Shown here: in pieces, positions 44,074 through 56,868 of the stretch
Layout: every line of letters begins with the position of its first letter
Numbering within the stretch: the stretch's first letter is position 1
Source of the DNA: Thinopyrum elongatum
Lineage: Eukaryota > Streptophyta > Magnoliopsida > Poales > Poaceae
Assembly: GCA_011799875.1 (NCBI GenBank)
Contig: CM022299.1
Span: 353,692,526-353,756,525, forward strand
DNA length: 64,000 nucleotides
Direction of reading: 5' to 3'
Position numbers and translations under genes: made by a program
The notes under the pieces: model-generated
Seen by the model: only the letters and a program-made list of their open reading frames with translations
The model's database searches: none
What the model was told of the DNA's origin: nothing

Positions 44074-46700
44074 ATGAAGAATCTGAAAGACGATAGGACC
44101 AAGATCGTACCCTCTAAGACGAGGGGAGGTAAGGAACTACCGTCTAGCTCTGCACTTGATTCATCATCTATTTTGAGTAGGCTTGCGACACCACCACCTG
44201 TTATTCATTCTGATATTTCGCAAGTAATTGATGATACTACTTCTGCTATAAATGAAACTTGTGATGATGCTAGTATCTGCTTGATGATATTGTGCCACTA
44301 GGTGAATTTCTTGATGAACAACTTGCTAAAGCTAAAAACTTGAAACTGATGAAAATTATGATTCACCTATTATGCCTAGCTCTCCTACTAGAGTTGAAAT
44401 ACCTGATGGTTATGTTATGGATGGGGAGATAGCTAGAGAATTTCTTGCTTGTAATGATAGATATGATGTTAAGAAGTTACTGAGTAAGCTGGAACAAAAA
44501 TCTATGATAGAGAGGATGAAATATGATCCTAAGTTTGCTACTTCTCTTATCTTTGTTACCGATAAGGATTATGAATTCTCTGTCGATCCCAAGTTAATTA
44601 CATTGGTTGAATCTGATCCTTTTCATGGTTATGAAACTGAAACTGTTGTGGTACACCTTACTAAATTAAATGATATGGCCACCCTATTTGCTCATGAGGA
44701 AAAATCGCTATTACTATATTCTTAAGTCGTTTCCTTCCTCATTAAAGGGTGATGCTAAGAAATAGTTTAATACTCTTGCTCCTGGTTGTGTGCGTAGTCC
44801 CCAGGGTGTGATATACTACTTCTCTGAAAAATATTTTCCTGCTCATAAGAAACAAGCTGCCTTACAGGAAATATTTAACTTTGTGCAAATCGAAGAAGAG
44901 AATCTCCCTCAAGCTTGGGGAAGGCTTCTCCAACTACTTAATGATTTGCTTGATCATCCTCTTAAGAAAAATGAAATACTTGATATCCTTTACAATGGAG
45001 AGTGGACTAACCAATGCTTCTAGGGAGTACCTAGATAGTTGTGCTGGTTCTGTTTTCAGGGAACGACCTATTGGACAAGCTGAAGAACTACTGAATAATA
45101 TATTAAGAAATGTCGATGTTGGACACTTCCTGAACCACCACCTAAGCCAATCCGAAGAAGAGAGATATTCTATTTCTCAGTCCAGAAGATATGTAAGAGG
45201 CAAAAAATCTATGAAAGAAAAGGGTATTAAATCTGAAGATGTTAAAAATTTACCCCCTATTGAAGAAATACATGGACTCGACACCATGACATAGGTAGTA
45301 GAGGTAAATTCTCTTATGAGGTTCTATGAAGGTGATATTCCTTATAATAAATCTGCTAGCCAATGCCTGAATGAATTTGATAATTACATTGTTAAGCAAG
45401 AACATTTCATTATGTATGTTAGCAAGTAGTTGAAACGTAATGCTTTCATGATTAATCATTTCAGTGATTTGATGTTTAGAATTGCTAACAATGTTAAGGG
45501 CTTAAGTAAACATTCATCCATGGTTCATACCCAGTTAGAACAAATTGGTAAGTACAAAATGATTTGCTTAATGAAATGAATAATAAAATGAATGATCATA
45601 TTGTTAGGGTAATGACTAGAGGAGGTAAAATGACTTAGGATCCTCTATATCCTGAATTTCGTCCTAAGAGAATTGTGCAGGATTCTTGGAGAACTAATAA
45701 TGATGTGCCTAGTTCATCTAAGAAGAAAAAGAAAAAAGGAAAATGATAGGACTTTGCATGCTTCTAATGAACCTGTGGTAGAAAAACCTTCAGGGAATCA
45801 TAATGATGTTTCTATTTCTGATGGTAATGAACATCCACCTAGTGGTGATGATAATGATAATGATGTTCATGATGATGCTAAACCAGATAAGGATAAAGAA
45901 CCTGATAATGATGTTGAAATAGGACCTACCGTTGATCTTGATAACCCACCTCCTAAGAATAAAAGATATGATAAAAGTGGTTTCACTGCTAGAAAACATG
46001 GCAAGGAAAGAGAACCATGGGTTCAGAAGCCCATGCCATTCCCAACTAAACCTCAATAAGGATGAAGAAGATTTTGAGCGATTTGTTGAAATGCTTAGGC
46101 CTGTCCTTTTGCGCACGCGTTTGACTGATATTTTGAAAATGCCTCCATATGCTAAATACATCAAATATATTATCACTAATAAAAGAAAGATACATGGAGC
46201 TAAAATTTCCACCATGCTTGCAAATTATTCTTTTAAGGCTGGAGTACCAAAGAAGTTAGGAGATCCGGGAATACCCACTATACCATGCTCCATTAAAAGA
46301 AGCTATGTGAAAACTGCTTTATGTGATTTAGGAGCCGGTGTTAGTGTTATGCCTTTCTCTTTATATAGAAGACTTGATTTGAATAAACTCACACCTACTG
46401 AAATATCTTTGCAAATGGATGATAAATCAACTGCTATACCTATTGGAATTTGTGAGGATGTGCCTGTTGTTGTTGCAAACATTACTATGTTAACAAACTT
46501 TGTTATACTTGATATACCCGAGGACGATGCTATGTCGATTATTCTTGGTAGACCCTTTTTGAATATTGCGCTGTTATTGATTGCAACAAAAGCAAGGTTA
46601 CTTTTCAAGCCAATGGTAATGATCATATGGTTTATTTCCCGAGGAAACAAAGTTTGGTGAATAGTATCAACATTATTGAAAAAATTGCTACAATCACTAT
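44074..46700 (+). pseudogene. gag and protease of element F, degraded
   Basis: The likely start is the ATG at 44074 (MKNLKDDRTKIVPSK). Gag pieces follow in changing frames: LSKLEQKSMIERMKYDPKF, then YYFSEKYFPAHKKQAALQEI and AWGRLLQLLNDLL near 44800-44980. An Asp/Asn-rich linker is at 45780-45950. The protease region (46070-46600) is one open frame: RPVLLRTRLTDILKMPPYAK, TALCDLGAGVSVMPFSLY with the catalytic Asp, and SIILGRPFLN. The gag core is broken by at least four frame changes. No reverse transcriptase follows. Confidence 0.75.
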
Positions 46701-46705
46701 TGGAG
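46701..46705. repeat. target-site duplication of solo LTR G, left copy (TGGAG)
   Basis: Repeated at 46701-46705 and 50146-50150. The reading frame of F continues across the insertion when one copy is removed. Confidence 0.92.
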
Positions 46706-48087
46706 TGTGACACCCTGGTTTTTGCCAACTTTTTCTTTTCGAAACCCTTTGGTTTTATTTGCAAATTGGTTGGATTTTCGAATCTTTTCAGTTGATTTGG
46801 ACCTAGGAACCCTCTGAGTATTTTCCTTAGTGATCCAAATCCTTCCACACCTTGCCAACACCATGTCACATATCTTCTGGACCACAATCTATTCTTCTAA
46901 TATTTTTCCATTAATTCTTTTATTGCTCTGGGAATTATTTCATCACTATGGTTGTGAAGCAACCTATAGTTTGATGATCAATCAATTCCCAAACTCATGC
47001 CACACCTCCTCATCATCATATAGCCCCATAATCTTCAAAAATATTCCACTGCCCAATATTAAATAATGGCCAGAATAATTATTTTCTCTCTGGCCAGAAT
47101 TGTTCATTTGTGAAGCAGCCCTTATTTTCCTAACTCAGAAACTCCCCAAATAAATTCTCTGAGGTACTAGAGAACCTATCTAGCCACAATATCCAAAAAT
47201 ATCAACTTGGCCAAAGTAACTTTTTAGTAACAAAGCTTTGCCAAGTTTCTGCTCATTTTGAACCTCTGTGAAGGAAGTACCATCTAGAGGTATCCCCTTG
47301 AGCTGAAATTTTTATGGCATCTCCTACACCTCAAATGACTCTCACACACCAAAATTCAGCTCCACCAGATCAACCATGTGAGTGAACCAAGCATATTTAG
47401 TTTCTGGACCAGTATGGCAGTTTTCACATGAACCCCATTCAAAACTTTTCCAAACCACTTCAAATTTTGCCAGTTTGGAGTCCTTCCAACCTAGACCCTC
47501 CCAGACATCTCCATTGGCTTCATTCTCAGCTCACCACCTCTCTAGATCTCTCCCAAGTTCTCTGTCAGAAACTACAGTTGGTGCTACCCTTCGAGCCAGC
47601 TTGTATCTAGCTAAGATAGAGGTGCAGAGGCACTAGATGATCAAAGGAGAAGCTCCCAGACATGTTGCGCTGGACCTGCACGGCCTCCACGTGCCGGGCA
47701 CCGTGGTGAGCGCGGTGCTGGCATGCCAGTGCGCGCGCTCTGTAGCTCGCCCGCATTTGGAGTTGTCACACCGGCCGTCCCGCGTTGCCAGACGGTGTCC
47801 TGGTGTGCCGACATTGTCGATGCCGTCCACGTAACCCACTCCCGTACCTTCCCCTCGCCGGGATCCTCATCGGCAGCCGCCACGTTCCCGTGCACTGTGC
47901 CGCCCGTGGCTGCGCCGCTCCTCTGTAGCTCGTCTTCTTCCTCCGCTAAGCTCCACCACGCATTAACTCTCCTCTGCCCTCTCCCGTCCCGTCGCCCACA
48001 AGCAGCCAGCCAGCAAGGCATCCTGGCGCCGGCGACGTGGCCTGCATCGTGCCGCTTCGGGAGACCTCGGCCGAGCTTTGCTCTGGC

Positions 48088-48097
48088 CTATAAAAGG
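48088..48097 (+). promoter_or_regulatory. TATA box in solo LTR G
   Basis: CTATAAAAGG lies in a GC-rich stretch, the expected U3/R boundary. Confidence 0.65.
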
Positions 48098-50038
48098 GCA
48101 CGGCCAGGCTCTCCTCTCCTCACCACCTCACCACAACATCCCACAGCCACCTCCAGAGCGCCCAAGGAGGGTCGGGAGCTCGTCTCCCTCAGCTCCGACA
48201 GAAGCTCCGCCGCCCGATCCCCTTTCAACGCCAGCACTCCCCAGTCACTCCCAGCTCTGCCTGATTGCACCCACGAGCTCAGTGCATTCCACTAGTGCTC
48301 CTCGACCTCTTGCCCGAGCGAATCGCTGCCGGAATCGCCACCGCCGACGAGTCCCGTAGCTGTCACCCGCCGGAGAGGAAGGGAGCGACGCCGTCTGGCC
48401 GTCTCCGGCTAAGCTACGGGTACAGGGAGGCTCGTCTCCTCACGCCCGACCCATCTCCATCGACTCCCAGCTCCGCTGCCGCCGCCGCCCCTATCACCGG
48501 TGAGCCGCCACACTCTGTTTCCCTCTCTCCCCTCTCTATTTAAACCGAGCAGGCCCCACCCGTCAGCCACTGTGGGCGTGCGCGCGAAGGGGTAAGTGGA
48601 GGCGCATTCTCCCTTTACGCCTTCGACCTAGCCCGTTCTGTTTTTTTTCTAATTTTGAATTATTTAACAGAGTTGACCAGTAGCTTTGACCACTAATAAC
48701 TTTTTATAGAAAGGTCCAATTGACCTGATTCTTTTTGCATTGTGTTTGTATCAAAGTCCTTTATTTTCTGACCAAGTTTGGTATTTTTCCAATACACACA
48801 GAATTGTTGGTAAATAAAAAGGCTTTATGTGACATTTTCCTTTGCCATTTAAAAATGTTTTCAGAAGGAGATTCTTGTGGATTTGAAGACCGGGAGTTTC
48901 TGAACAACCCAACTGATCAAGGCAAGCCAGGACATCCATATTATGAGGCATTTCATATCATTGCATAATTCATATTCATGTCCCGCATTTATTTAACATA
49001 AGATAATTCAAGTGAAGTATTTAAATGCCTATTGTTGAAAACTTAAATTGATATGATGAATGACCCTGATCGCTAAGAGAAACTTAGTTGGTTGATCAAG
49101 AGTCACCTGTCCGGGCTTACCCGTGCAGCCACATTTGCCGGTATGGGACGGCCTTGACTTGGTCTGGCTCCGTGTTCTTTCACCGGTACCTCCAGACAGG
49201 GAGGGTTATGCGTGCGTGATGCCCTGATCAGGTAGACGGCGATAACCCTGTGAGCCCAGTTGAGTTTTGTGCCGGAGTCCCCGTTGGGACAGTTTAGTTG
49301 GGCCACAACGGTGGCAGGTGTCACGAGGTGACACGGGGCCACCCAGGGCTTGACTCCGGGGGAGGATGATTGCCGGTGGTACGATGGAAGAGTCATGGGT
49401 TAGGCGGGTTTCGTTGGAGCAACGCTGGTCCACCCGAATGGGATCACGAGGTCAGGTGCTCCATGGTGTGGGTAAAGTGTGCAACTTCTGCAGAGTGTAA
49501 AATCTATTCGAATAGCCACGTCCATGGTATTGGACAGCCCGTCCAGACCTCTCTAGGTGATCAACCATAATAACCATAGTAATGATGGAAGAACTTGTCT
49601 TAAGAGCGGAAGTACTCGTGGCATCGAGTATTCCAAGGGTTGTGAGACAACCCGGATATGAGTAAGTTAATAACAGTAAGTGAATCGGTTTAGAGTTAAC
49701 AAGTTGATTGCCATGCTATTATTTGCTGCATATTTGGTTGTCATGTGCTTGCGAGTACATTCAAAGTACTCACCTGGCGTATCATGCCAGATGCAGGAGA
49801 AGACTGAGACGGAGGTCTCGAAGGTCCGTGTTGCGATGCCTAGGATGTGTCCTCAGCAGTGTCCCTGTGGATGGAGTTACTATCATGTTCCTCTACGCAG
49901 TAGTCTTTCGCTGTAGTATTCCGCAGTAATACCGAGGCCCTGATATGTTAGATAAATAATGTAGATATTGTCATAGCACTAGATGTGCTTCTGGCCTCGA
50001 TGATCATGTAATATATAAGCTTGTACTCAACTATTATC

Positions 50039-50044
50039 AATAAA
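50039..50044 (+). promoter_or_regulatory. polyadenylation signal in solo LTR G
   Basis: AATAAA, about 100 bp before the LTR end. Confidence 0.5.
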
Positions 50045-50145
50045 AGTTCAGCTATGTTCTGTTCCAAGTTGTTGTGTGTTTCCAGAAGACATGATCTCTG
50101 GGTTGGAAACACTAGTAAACCGGTTCTCTGAGCCGGGGTGCCACA

Positions 50146-50150
50146 TGGAG
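50146..50150. repeat. target-site duplication of solo LTR G, right copy (TGGAG)
   Basis: Exact repeat of 46701-46705. Confidence 0.92.
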
Positions 50151-51010
50151 GTTTTGAATTTCCTCTCCCGCCAGTCAAAAAGAAATATGAAACTCTTATT
50201 GTTGGGGATATGCGTATCCCCGTTGAGGTAACTTAGTGTTATATGAAGATTCTTCGGTTTCATGTTACTCGGAAATAGTTTGTTAATAAGACTTGATCGA
50301 CCTTATTAATAGATTCTTTTTGAGGGGCATGTGGTCGATGAATCTAGTAAGCTCAACCTAATGTACCTACTATTTACTCTCTATTATTTAAAGTTCAATA
50401 AAGTAGAATGTCATGATTATCTTGTTTTCTGAATTTTCCGTGCAATAAAAAAATATCCCGAAAATAAAAGTTCTCGGAATGACCTGAAAATTTAGTTTGA
50501 TTTTTTCTGTAATATTTAAGAATTTTTGGCACTGAACACACCCCGGGGGGTGCACCCGTGAGCCACAAGCTCACAGGGCGCGCCTACCCCCTGGGCGCAC
50601 CTAGTGGGCTTGTGGGTCCCATAGGGACCCCCTCACTTAACCCAATCGCCCACTGCCTTCTTCCACCTCCAGAAAAAATCACCATTGCCTTCAAACCCAT
50701 GTTCTTGCTCATTTTCCTACAAATTTTGATCTCCCTGCTCGGAGCTCCGTTTCAAAACTGTTTTGGGGGATTACTCCTTGGTATGTGACTCCTCCAATGG
50801 TCCAATTAGTTTTTATTCTAGTGCTTTATATTTTGCAAATTTTTGCTGTTGTGATGACCATGTTTTCGAGCTTGCATGTTGAATTTATATGGTTCAAAGT
50901 AGTTTTGATGCATGATATAGCCTCTAGACACTTGTGGGAGTAGTTGCTATAGATTTGGTTAAGTTTTGTTTACTTTTATTTTGAGTTACTAAAAATTTCA
51001 GAAAAATAAA
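50146..51010 (+). other. element F after the protease: non-coding
   Basis: The gag-protease frame continues about 33 codons (FEFPLPPVKKKYETLIVGDM) to a stop near 50232. The rest is AT-rich, with no domain I recognise. Confidence 0.6.
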
Positions 51011-51317
51011 ATGCTCAAGTGGAGGTTGAGAGGTTCCTCGAGCCGGAGTCCTAAGGAAGCTCCGAAGCCCAAGTACAACCTTCCTCACTAGGCCGAGGTG
51101 CGGCCGTGTGAATGGCCATTTGACACGTTCTCGAGGGATGCGGGAATTTTTTATGATTTCTATTATTTGGCGAACAATGTCAGTATCATTCCCTTCCACG
51201 AAGATAAGTGTAACCAATACCTCATCCTCACTAATACTTTTGTGCAACACTTTCATTTCCATTTTAGGAGAGATATACCCACTGTTTCATTCCACCTTTA
51301 TGATGTACCTAGAGAGA
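51011..51317 (+). pseudogene. ATHILA ORF1-like segment of element F
   Basis: A plus-strand frame with a TAG at 51089 reads VRPCEWPFDTFSRDAGIFYD, then QYLILTNTFVQHFHFHFRRD and TVSFHLYDVP. The order of motifs recalls the ATHILA ORF1 family, a protein of unknown role in Athila elements. It is cut at 51318 by the LTR of H; codons beyond that belong to H. Confidence 0.5.
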
Positions 51318-51606
51318 TGTCGGCGTACGACACCTATGGGATCCGAAGGACCCCTTTATGGTTCGGCAGGGAGAGAGGTATGCACAAAGAGCAGAACCGA
51401 TGATCAACGCGAGGGGATTATTACCCAGGTTCGGGCCGCTGATCAGCGTAAAACCCTACTCCTGCCTTAGTTTATTATCAGTGTTTCCGTCCCAGTTCTT
51501 GGAGCGCTTGCAATGAACAGTGTGTTCGTGCAGCAGCTACGCATGCAGAATGGGCCGAGAGTGCTTTCTCCCGAGTTCTCCTCCCTGTAGCAGTTGCCTT
51601 GGGCCT

Positions 51607-51617
51607 CCTTTTATATG
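51607..51617 (-). promoter_or_regulatory. TATA box in the LTR of H
   Basis: The minus strand reads CATATAAAAGG. Confidence 0.55.
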
Positions 51618-51761
51618 ATCAAAGGGGTCACCACAGTGGCAAACTGCTCATATGCGAGGTGTAAAGTAGCTACATGGTTATCATACCTAACCATTCACCA
51701 TTTAGGACAAATGCATTTAATGCACCATGAGGTGTCCGTTTAGGTGTCCTTACTTTCTTGG

Positions 51762-51766
51762 GGATG
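51762..51766. repeat. target-site duplication of element I, left copy (GGATG)
   Basis: Repeated at 59551-59555. Confidence 0.93.
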
Positions 51767-52306
51767 TGTCGTGGAATAGTCACGACAGATGTCCTAGTGT
51801 GAGGACTTAGTCGTGGAGCCATCGCAATGAGGTTAGTTTAAAGGGGTTAATCAGGACAAAGGACATGGGGAGTTTATACTGGTTCGGCCCCTTGCGGTGA
51901 AGGTGAAGGCCTAATCCAGTTTAAGGTGGAATTGCTAGGGTTTCGATGACCAGGGAGCGAATACGCTTAACCTGACTCTCGATCTGTTGTCCCTTGTCCC
52001 TAAACCGCCGCCGGGTCGTCCCTTTATATACACAGGTTGACGCCCGGCGGTTCACAGAATCCCGGCCGGCTCATAAATGTGTCCGGCACGGTATCCACTC
52101 TTTCCTATCTTACAATACAAGTCATATACTTATGGCGGTTTACATCTATGGGCCCTAACTCGCCTTTGGGCTTTGGGCCTTCTTATTAAGTCTCCTTCGT
52201 AAGTCGCCATCTTCTATGTCTTCATGGGCTTCAATACAGGTAAATCACTATGAGCATAACCCGGCCCCTCCTGGGCGGTTTATACTCAATAGTTATATCC
52301 CCAACA
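51767..52306 (-). repeat. 3' LTR of element I
   Basis: 540 bp, TGTCGTGG to CCCAACA. A TATA box (minus strand GTATATAAAG) lies at 52022-52031. Confidence 0.93.
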
Positions 52307-52320
52307 TTAGGCCCCAGGTT
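52307..52320 (-). other. polypurine tract of element I
   Basis: The minus strand reads CAACCTGGGGCCTAA against the LTR, in the same place as the tract in A. Confidence 0.6.
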
Positions 52321-52584
52321 GATTTGAACTTGTTCATGTCAATCTTCAACACTTAGGAAAATTCCTTCTTCATTACCTTCGCAAAAATTTGTAACTCGCC
52401 GTGATGTCATCTTCCGAGATCATGATAACCCGCCATGACATCACATGTCATTAATTTTATAAACATCCAGAAATCATATATGCATCTCCTTTTTAATGAA
52501 CCTCCAAAAATCGAGACGTCAGCCCTGTCACATATCCAATTTGGAGCTCCTCGATTCCCGCGCATGCCACTTATCCATTCACCT

Positions 52585-52592
52585 TATAAATA
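52585..52592 (+). promoter_or_regulatory. TATA box of the antisense gene in I
   Basis: A consensus TATAAATA, about 280 bp inside the 3' LTR, drives away from the LTR and against gag. It is the clearest promoter element of the antisense genes here. Confidence 0.7.
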
Positions 52593-52773
52593 GGGCCAGG
52601 GGTCCTTTTCACTTTCCCCCTCGGCCTCTTCGTCTTCCTCGTCTTCCTCGCGACGCACTGCTCTCGAGTCCAGCCGCCGCCATCGACCCTCTCCTCTGCA
52701 TCACCCTTGGCCGCTGCATCAACCTGACTTGGTCCAGAGTTTGCTCACGCGCCTCCGCCGTTCAATAGCCTTG

Positions 52774-53303
52774 GTAAGTTCTTCCTCCTTCCCCCTCCGT
52801 AGATCTCATTAGGGTTCGAACAAGTTCATGGAGGTTCGGCACTGTTTCTTCACCTGTTCTTCGCTGTAGCATGAGGTTTGATTCAAGCTTGATATTTATC
52901 CTGTGCGGCAATAATCCTAGCCCCTTTTTCCTCATTAGAGCATCTCTTTTAGGTAGAAATATCCGATTTGGACCTTCATAAACTTCTCAAGTACCAGTAT
53001 TTTAGGTCTGAATATATTTTCATTTTCTGACACGCGGTAGATCCAAAATTGCAATACCAATCTGTGAAACTTGTTTTTCATCACTTAGCCATTTTCCAAC
53101 TTCAGATCTATACTTTCAATATCCGTATAGGCGGTTTAACTTCAGAAAATAATAACCTGCCAGGTACCATTAGTCCCCTCTTAAACCGCCAAGTGCTCGT
53201 CTTTGTAATTTGATAACGTCACTGTCCAGTTTAACAATTATGCATGCTTCAACACTTTCTGCCTGTTAACCATGAACCTTAAACCGGCACAAATCTTTTC
53301 CAG
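52774..53303 (+). other. predicted 5'-UTR intron of the antisense gene in I
   Basis: Donor TTGGTAAGT (GT at 52774) and acceptor TTTTCCAG (ending 53303) flank a T-rich stretch. The ATG follows 12 bp later at 53316. Confidence 0.6.
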
Positions 53304-53315
53304 GTTATCATATAA

Positions 53316-56300
53316 ATGGCCAAATCCTTTTATTCCTGTAACTGGGTTCAATCCCGGGTTACAGAAGAAGAACTGAACGGGTATGTTGCAACCGGCGCTT
53401 TAGCGAAAAAGGAAGACATCCACTGGAGAGCCCCCAGTCCAGAAAATCCTCCTGAGCCCAAGGATGGGGAAGTGATCATTTTTGTTGATCATCTGAGTTG
53501 AGGGTTCAGCCCTCCCAGATCAAAAAAATTCCGTGACGTGCTTCACTTCTTCCAACTTCACCCTCAAGATCTTGGGCCTAACTCCGTGTCCAATATTTGC
53601 AATTTTCAAGTGTTTTGTGAAGCCTACCTGCAAGAAGAGCCCACAGTCGACCTGTTCAAAGATTTCTTCTATTTAAACCGCCGCACTGAATTTACGGATG
53701 GGCCCAATACTGAACTTGGCGGGATTTCAATTCAGAAGAGAAAAGATGTCAGCTTCCCTCACGCTAAGCATCATAGCCATCCCAAAGATTGGAATCAAAC
53801 TTGGTTCTATTGCCAAGATACATCTCCAGCTGGCGAGAATCCTCTGTCGGGTTACCGTGCTCACCGGCTTACCGATGCACGTCCATTCCCCCAAAGACTC
53901 AATGCAAAGGAATGGTCCAAATATGCACCATAGCTTTCAAAGCTCAGAGCCTTTGTGGCAAACAGTTTGACAGGCATTGATTTTGTCCGTTGCTGGGTAT
54001 CTTGGAGCATTTTGCCTTTAAGCCGTCGCCCCGGTTTAATGTGTGAGTACACAGGGGATGTGAAAGACCCTCAACGCCACACTGATATTCAGCTGACTGA
54101 TGCTGAAATTACTGAATCTGTCAAGAAGATGTTGGATGAACCGGTGACTGACTGTAGCAAAACAGGACTTAGTCCTTTTTGCGCTTCAAATAAACCGCCA
54201 GCTGTAAGAATTGCCCCACTCCTGCTTTAATCCATATTCTTAATACTCCCTTATGATTTTTTCAATCTTTAAACAGGGTGATGATCCGTTCTGGAAGAAG
54301 AAACCGTAGGATAAACCGGCCAAAATACCTCGTGTCAAGACCAAGGTCAACAAGAAGCCCGCTAAGAAGAAAAACACCGAGCCTACCGAGTTAAACATTG
54401 ACGATGATAATCCGGAGTCAGAGGTAGAACTTGATTCACTTGGCTCTTTTTTCATACATCTCATTGACGATGATTTTTATCAGGACGACGCAGAAGCTAG
54501 CCACGCAAACGACGTAGAGGTAACTATTCTCTCATCCGGTTCAGAACCTCTGCCCACACAGAAAACCCGACAAGCAAGCCGGAAAATAAGATTTTCTCAC
54601 CCCCTAGCTTACTTGGATCCAAACTTTCTTTTGAAGAAGCAGCAACACGAAGCTCGCCGCACAACTCGGCATAGCGGCCATGTGGTCACTTCTTCCGGTT
54701 TACCGAACTCGCCAGTTCGTAAACGCCACCCAGAGGTCTCTTCTATTTCTGACACATCTTATCCCAAGGCGGGCTATTTCCGACAACCTCTTAATCCGTC
54801 TGATTCAAACTATCAGGGAACTTCCCATTCATCCTCTGGCGAGTCCACAGGGACACAAATTCCAACCCTCAAAACTGTTCCTGGGTGAGAATTTTTAACT
54901 AACCCCTTATACCTTATGCTTGATCATTATACCAACCTATTATTTGCATCTCTGTTAGAGCCAAGGCCAGACCCAGTAAAAAGGCCAAATTGAACAAACC
55001 AGCTGATGACAGCGCGCCAACTGATCCGAAAAAGAACCCGGAATAGTTTGAACCAAATATTGAAGCTATTCTTGATGATCCGCCACCACAAGATCATGAA
55101 ACCTTTGTTGAACAGATGGAGATTGATCCGATGGGTCATGCTGATAAACCGCCAAGCCCAACTAAGGCTGCTGATGATAAAGCCGACGATGTTGTAGTTA
55201 CCGGTGTCGGGTGTACAGCCCCAGGCAACCCCACTGCTCTGTCAAAACATAGTGCCAAAGAAGAATTTTCTGCTGTTGACAAGGGCAAGTGGAAGGTGGA
55301 CTTGGCAAGCTATGCCCACCTCAGCGCCCAAGATATTCATTCTGGGTTTTTAAACCATTTGCACACAAGCCGTGATTATGAAGCCGGTTTACTGAACATG
55401 ATGAAGGAGCGATATGAGGTAAATGTTGTTAACTCTGCATAAATATTCTTCCCTTAGCCGCCAAGTTTACTGGACATAAAAGAATAGAATGTTCTGCAAA
55501 CTTTCAAGAACCATATAGATTAACTCCACTAGCCCGCAAGGGCCGGTTTATAATGTCAATATGAACCGGGACTTTAGAATAATAACTCTTCAATTTCGCC
55601 TGTGTAGCCCCCAAGGGTCGACTTAACAAATATGTTAAGTTGAGACTAATTATGCTGTAAGGCTCAAAATTCTTACTTAGGACCTTTATAATCCGGTTGA
55701 CCATCAAGCTGATAGTTGTTATGTGCTTGGGACTTGTAATTTTTTTTTGATAAGAAGCAATAGACATTAGCCCCCAAGTGCCAAGTATATTACTTGTTAT
55801 GTGCTTGGGACTTTGAATATGCACTGCTATCTAATTAATTACATGTCTCTTGCAGGCTGATCTTAACAAGAAGGAATCTCAAATCGCTGACCTTCAAGAA
55901 AATATCAAGTCGCAACAAGCCGAGACCTCCAAAGCCAAGGAAGAACTGACCAGTGCCTTAACAGCAATGGAAAAACTGAAGGAGAGCTTTAAGAACGAGC
56001 GGGCAGGTTGGGATACAGAAAAGTCAACTCTGCTGAAGAGGGCTGAGGATGCTGAGGCTGCCCTTAATCCGGTAGCTGAGGAGCTGACTGGCTTGAAACA
56101 ACAAATAAATGCCATGACCGCTGCCGTGATTGGTAAATAACTTCTTCATAAGCTTTGAACATGTATTATGTAAGAGACTGCCGGTTTACCGATGTTTTTG
56201 ATGATGCAGGAACTCGCATTGCTCATCTTGGCTCAGATATGCGGCAAAAACTGAAAGCCGCCTATACACTTATAGAGCAATTATATACCGGCGTACAATG

Positions 56301-56868
56301 GGTTATCTGCATAGCTTCCCATAATAAACTGCCCCCAACCTTGATCAAGGAGATGTTGGAAAGGCTGGCGATGATGCCTGCACGGTTTGAAGAGCTAAAG
56401 AAGTCAGCTGCCAGGGCGGGTGCTCTTACTGCACTGACTCGGGCCAAAGCTTGGATATCTGATCCTGATCCGGCTGATGTGGGAAACGGCTACCCGAGCA
56501 TAAAGGAGGACGGGTCAGAGTTTAATAACGATGACCTCAGAGCCTTGACGAGGGAAATGCGCCCATTGGCTAGCAAATTGGTTGAAGAAACCGATCTTTC
56601 ACATTATCAGTCGATTTATGATGCCAACAACAAGAGAGTTAACGCGCCAACTTATGATGCTCCAAATCTTATTCCTCCAATCCGTAAGCATACCTATGCC
56701 CCTGATGTTGATCCCTCTATACTTATAAGTGATGAAGTTGTATTCAAGGCCTTAACTGGGATCGATTGGACCACCATTGACTTCCAGCCACTGGGTAGAG
56801 AGGAGGAAGATGAACCGGCGCTGGACGATCCGCAACCTTCAAGTCAGCCAGGCCAGGACTCGTAAACC
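53316..56868 (+). pseudogene. antisense accessory gene of I: gypsy-type transposon domain plus coiled coil
   Basis: The start is the ATG at 53316 (MAKSFYSCNWVQSRVTEEEL). The first coding exon runs to 54203 (GTAAGA donor) and the next begins at 54277 after AACAG. It encodes the same N-terminal domain as in A and H: HWRAPSPENPPEPKDGEVI, FRDVLHFFQLHPQDLGPNS and TWFYCQD. Lys/Pro-rich and acidic segments follow, then a coiled coil at 55856-56135 (KKESQIADLQENIKSQQ). The C-terminus (56210-56865) has LPPTLIKEMLERLAMMPARF and SARAGALTAL, matching the C-terminus in A. In-frame stops at 53499, 53931 and about 54307 break it. Some exon edges between 54480 and 55450 are uncertain. Function is unknown. 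Confidence 0.75.

Larger units (their letters stand above)
46706..50145 (+). mobile_element. solo LTR G, 3440 bp
   Basis: It starts TGTGACACC, ends GTGCCACA and is flanked by perfect TGGAG. There is no internal region, so it is a solo LTR. Its termini and length resemble the LTRs of E, which suggests the same chromovirus group. A strong TATA box (48088) and a polyadenylation signal (AATAAA at 50039) run on the plus strand. Open frames at 47640-48543 are GC-rich leader sequence and not recognisable genes. Confidence 0.88.
43177..51317 (+). mobile_element. element F: Athila-like, plus strand, interrupted
   Basis: F is in three parts around solo LTR G and is cut off by the CACTA on the left and H on the right. 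It shows a partial 5' LTR, PBS region, degraded gag and protease, and an ATHILA ORF1-like segment near the right end. No reverse transcriptase or integrase is seen. It resembles the abundant Triticeae Sabrina group, a name I give from memory. Confidence 0.7.
51318..51766 (-). repeat. 3' LTR of H, left part
   Basis: It starts TGTCGGCG on the plus strand. The last five bases (51762-51766) are the duplicated target of I. Confidence 0.75.

Noticed and set aside
47641..48543. overlapping GC-rich frames on both strands
   Set aside because: They sit in the leader part of solo LTR G around its TATA box; no homology, and several frames are open at once, as GC-rich sequence gives.
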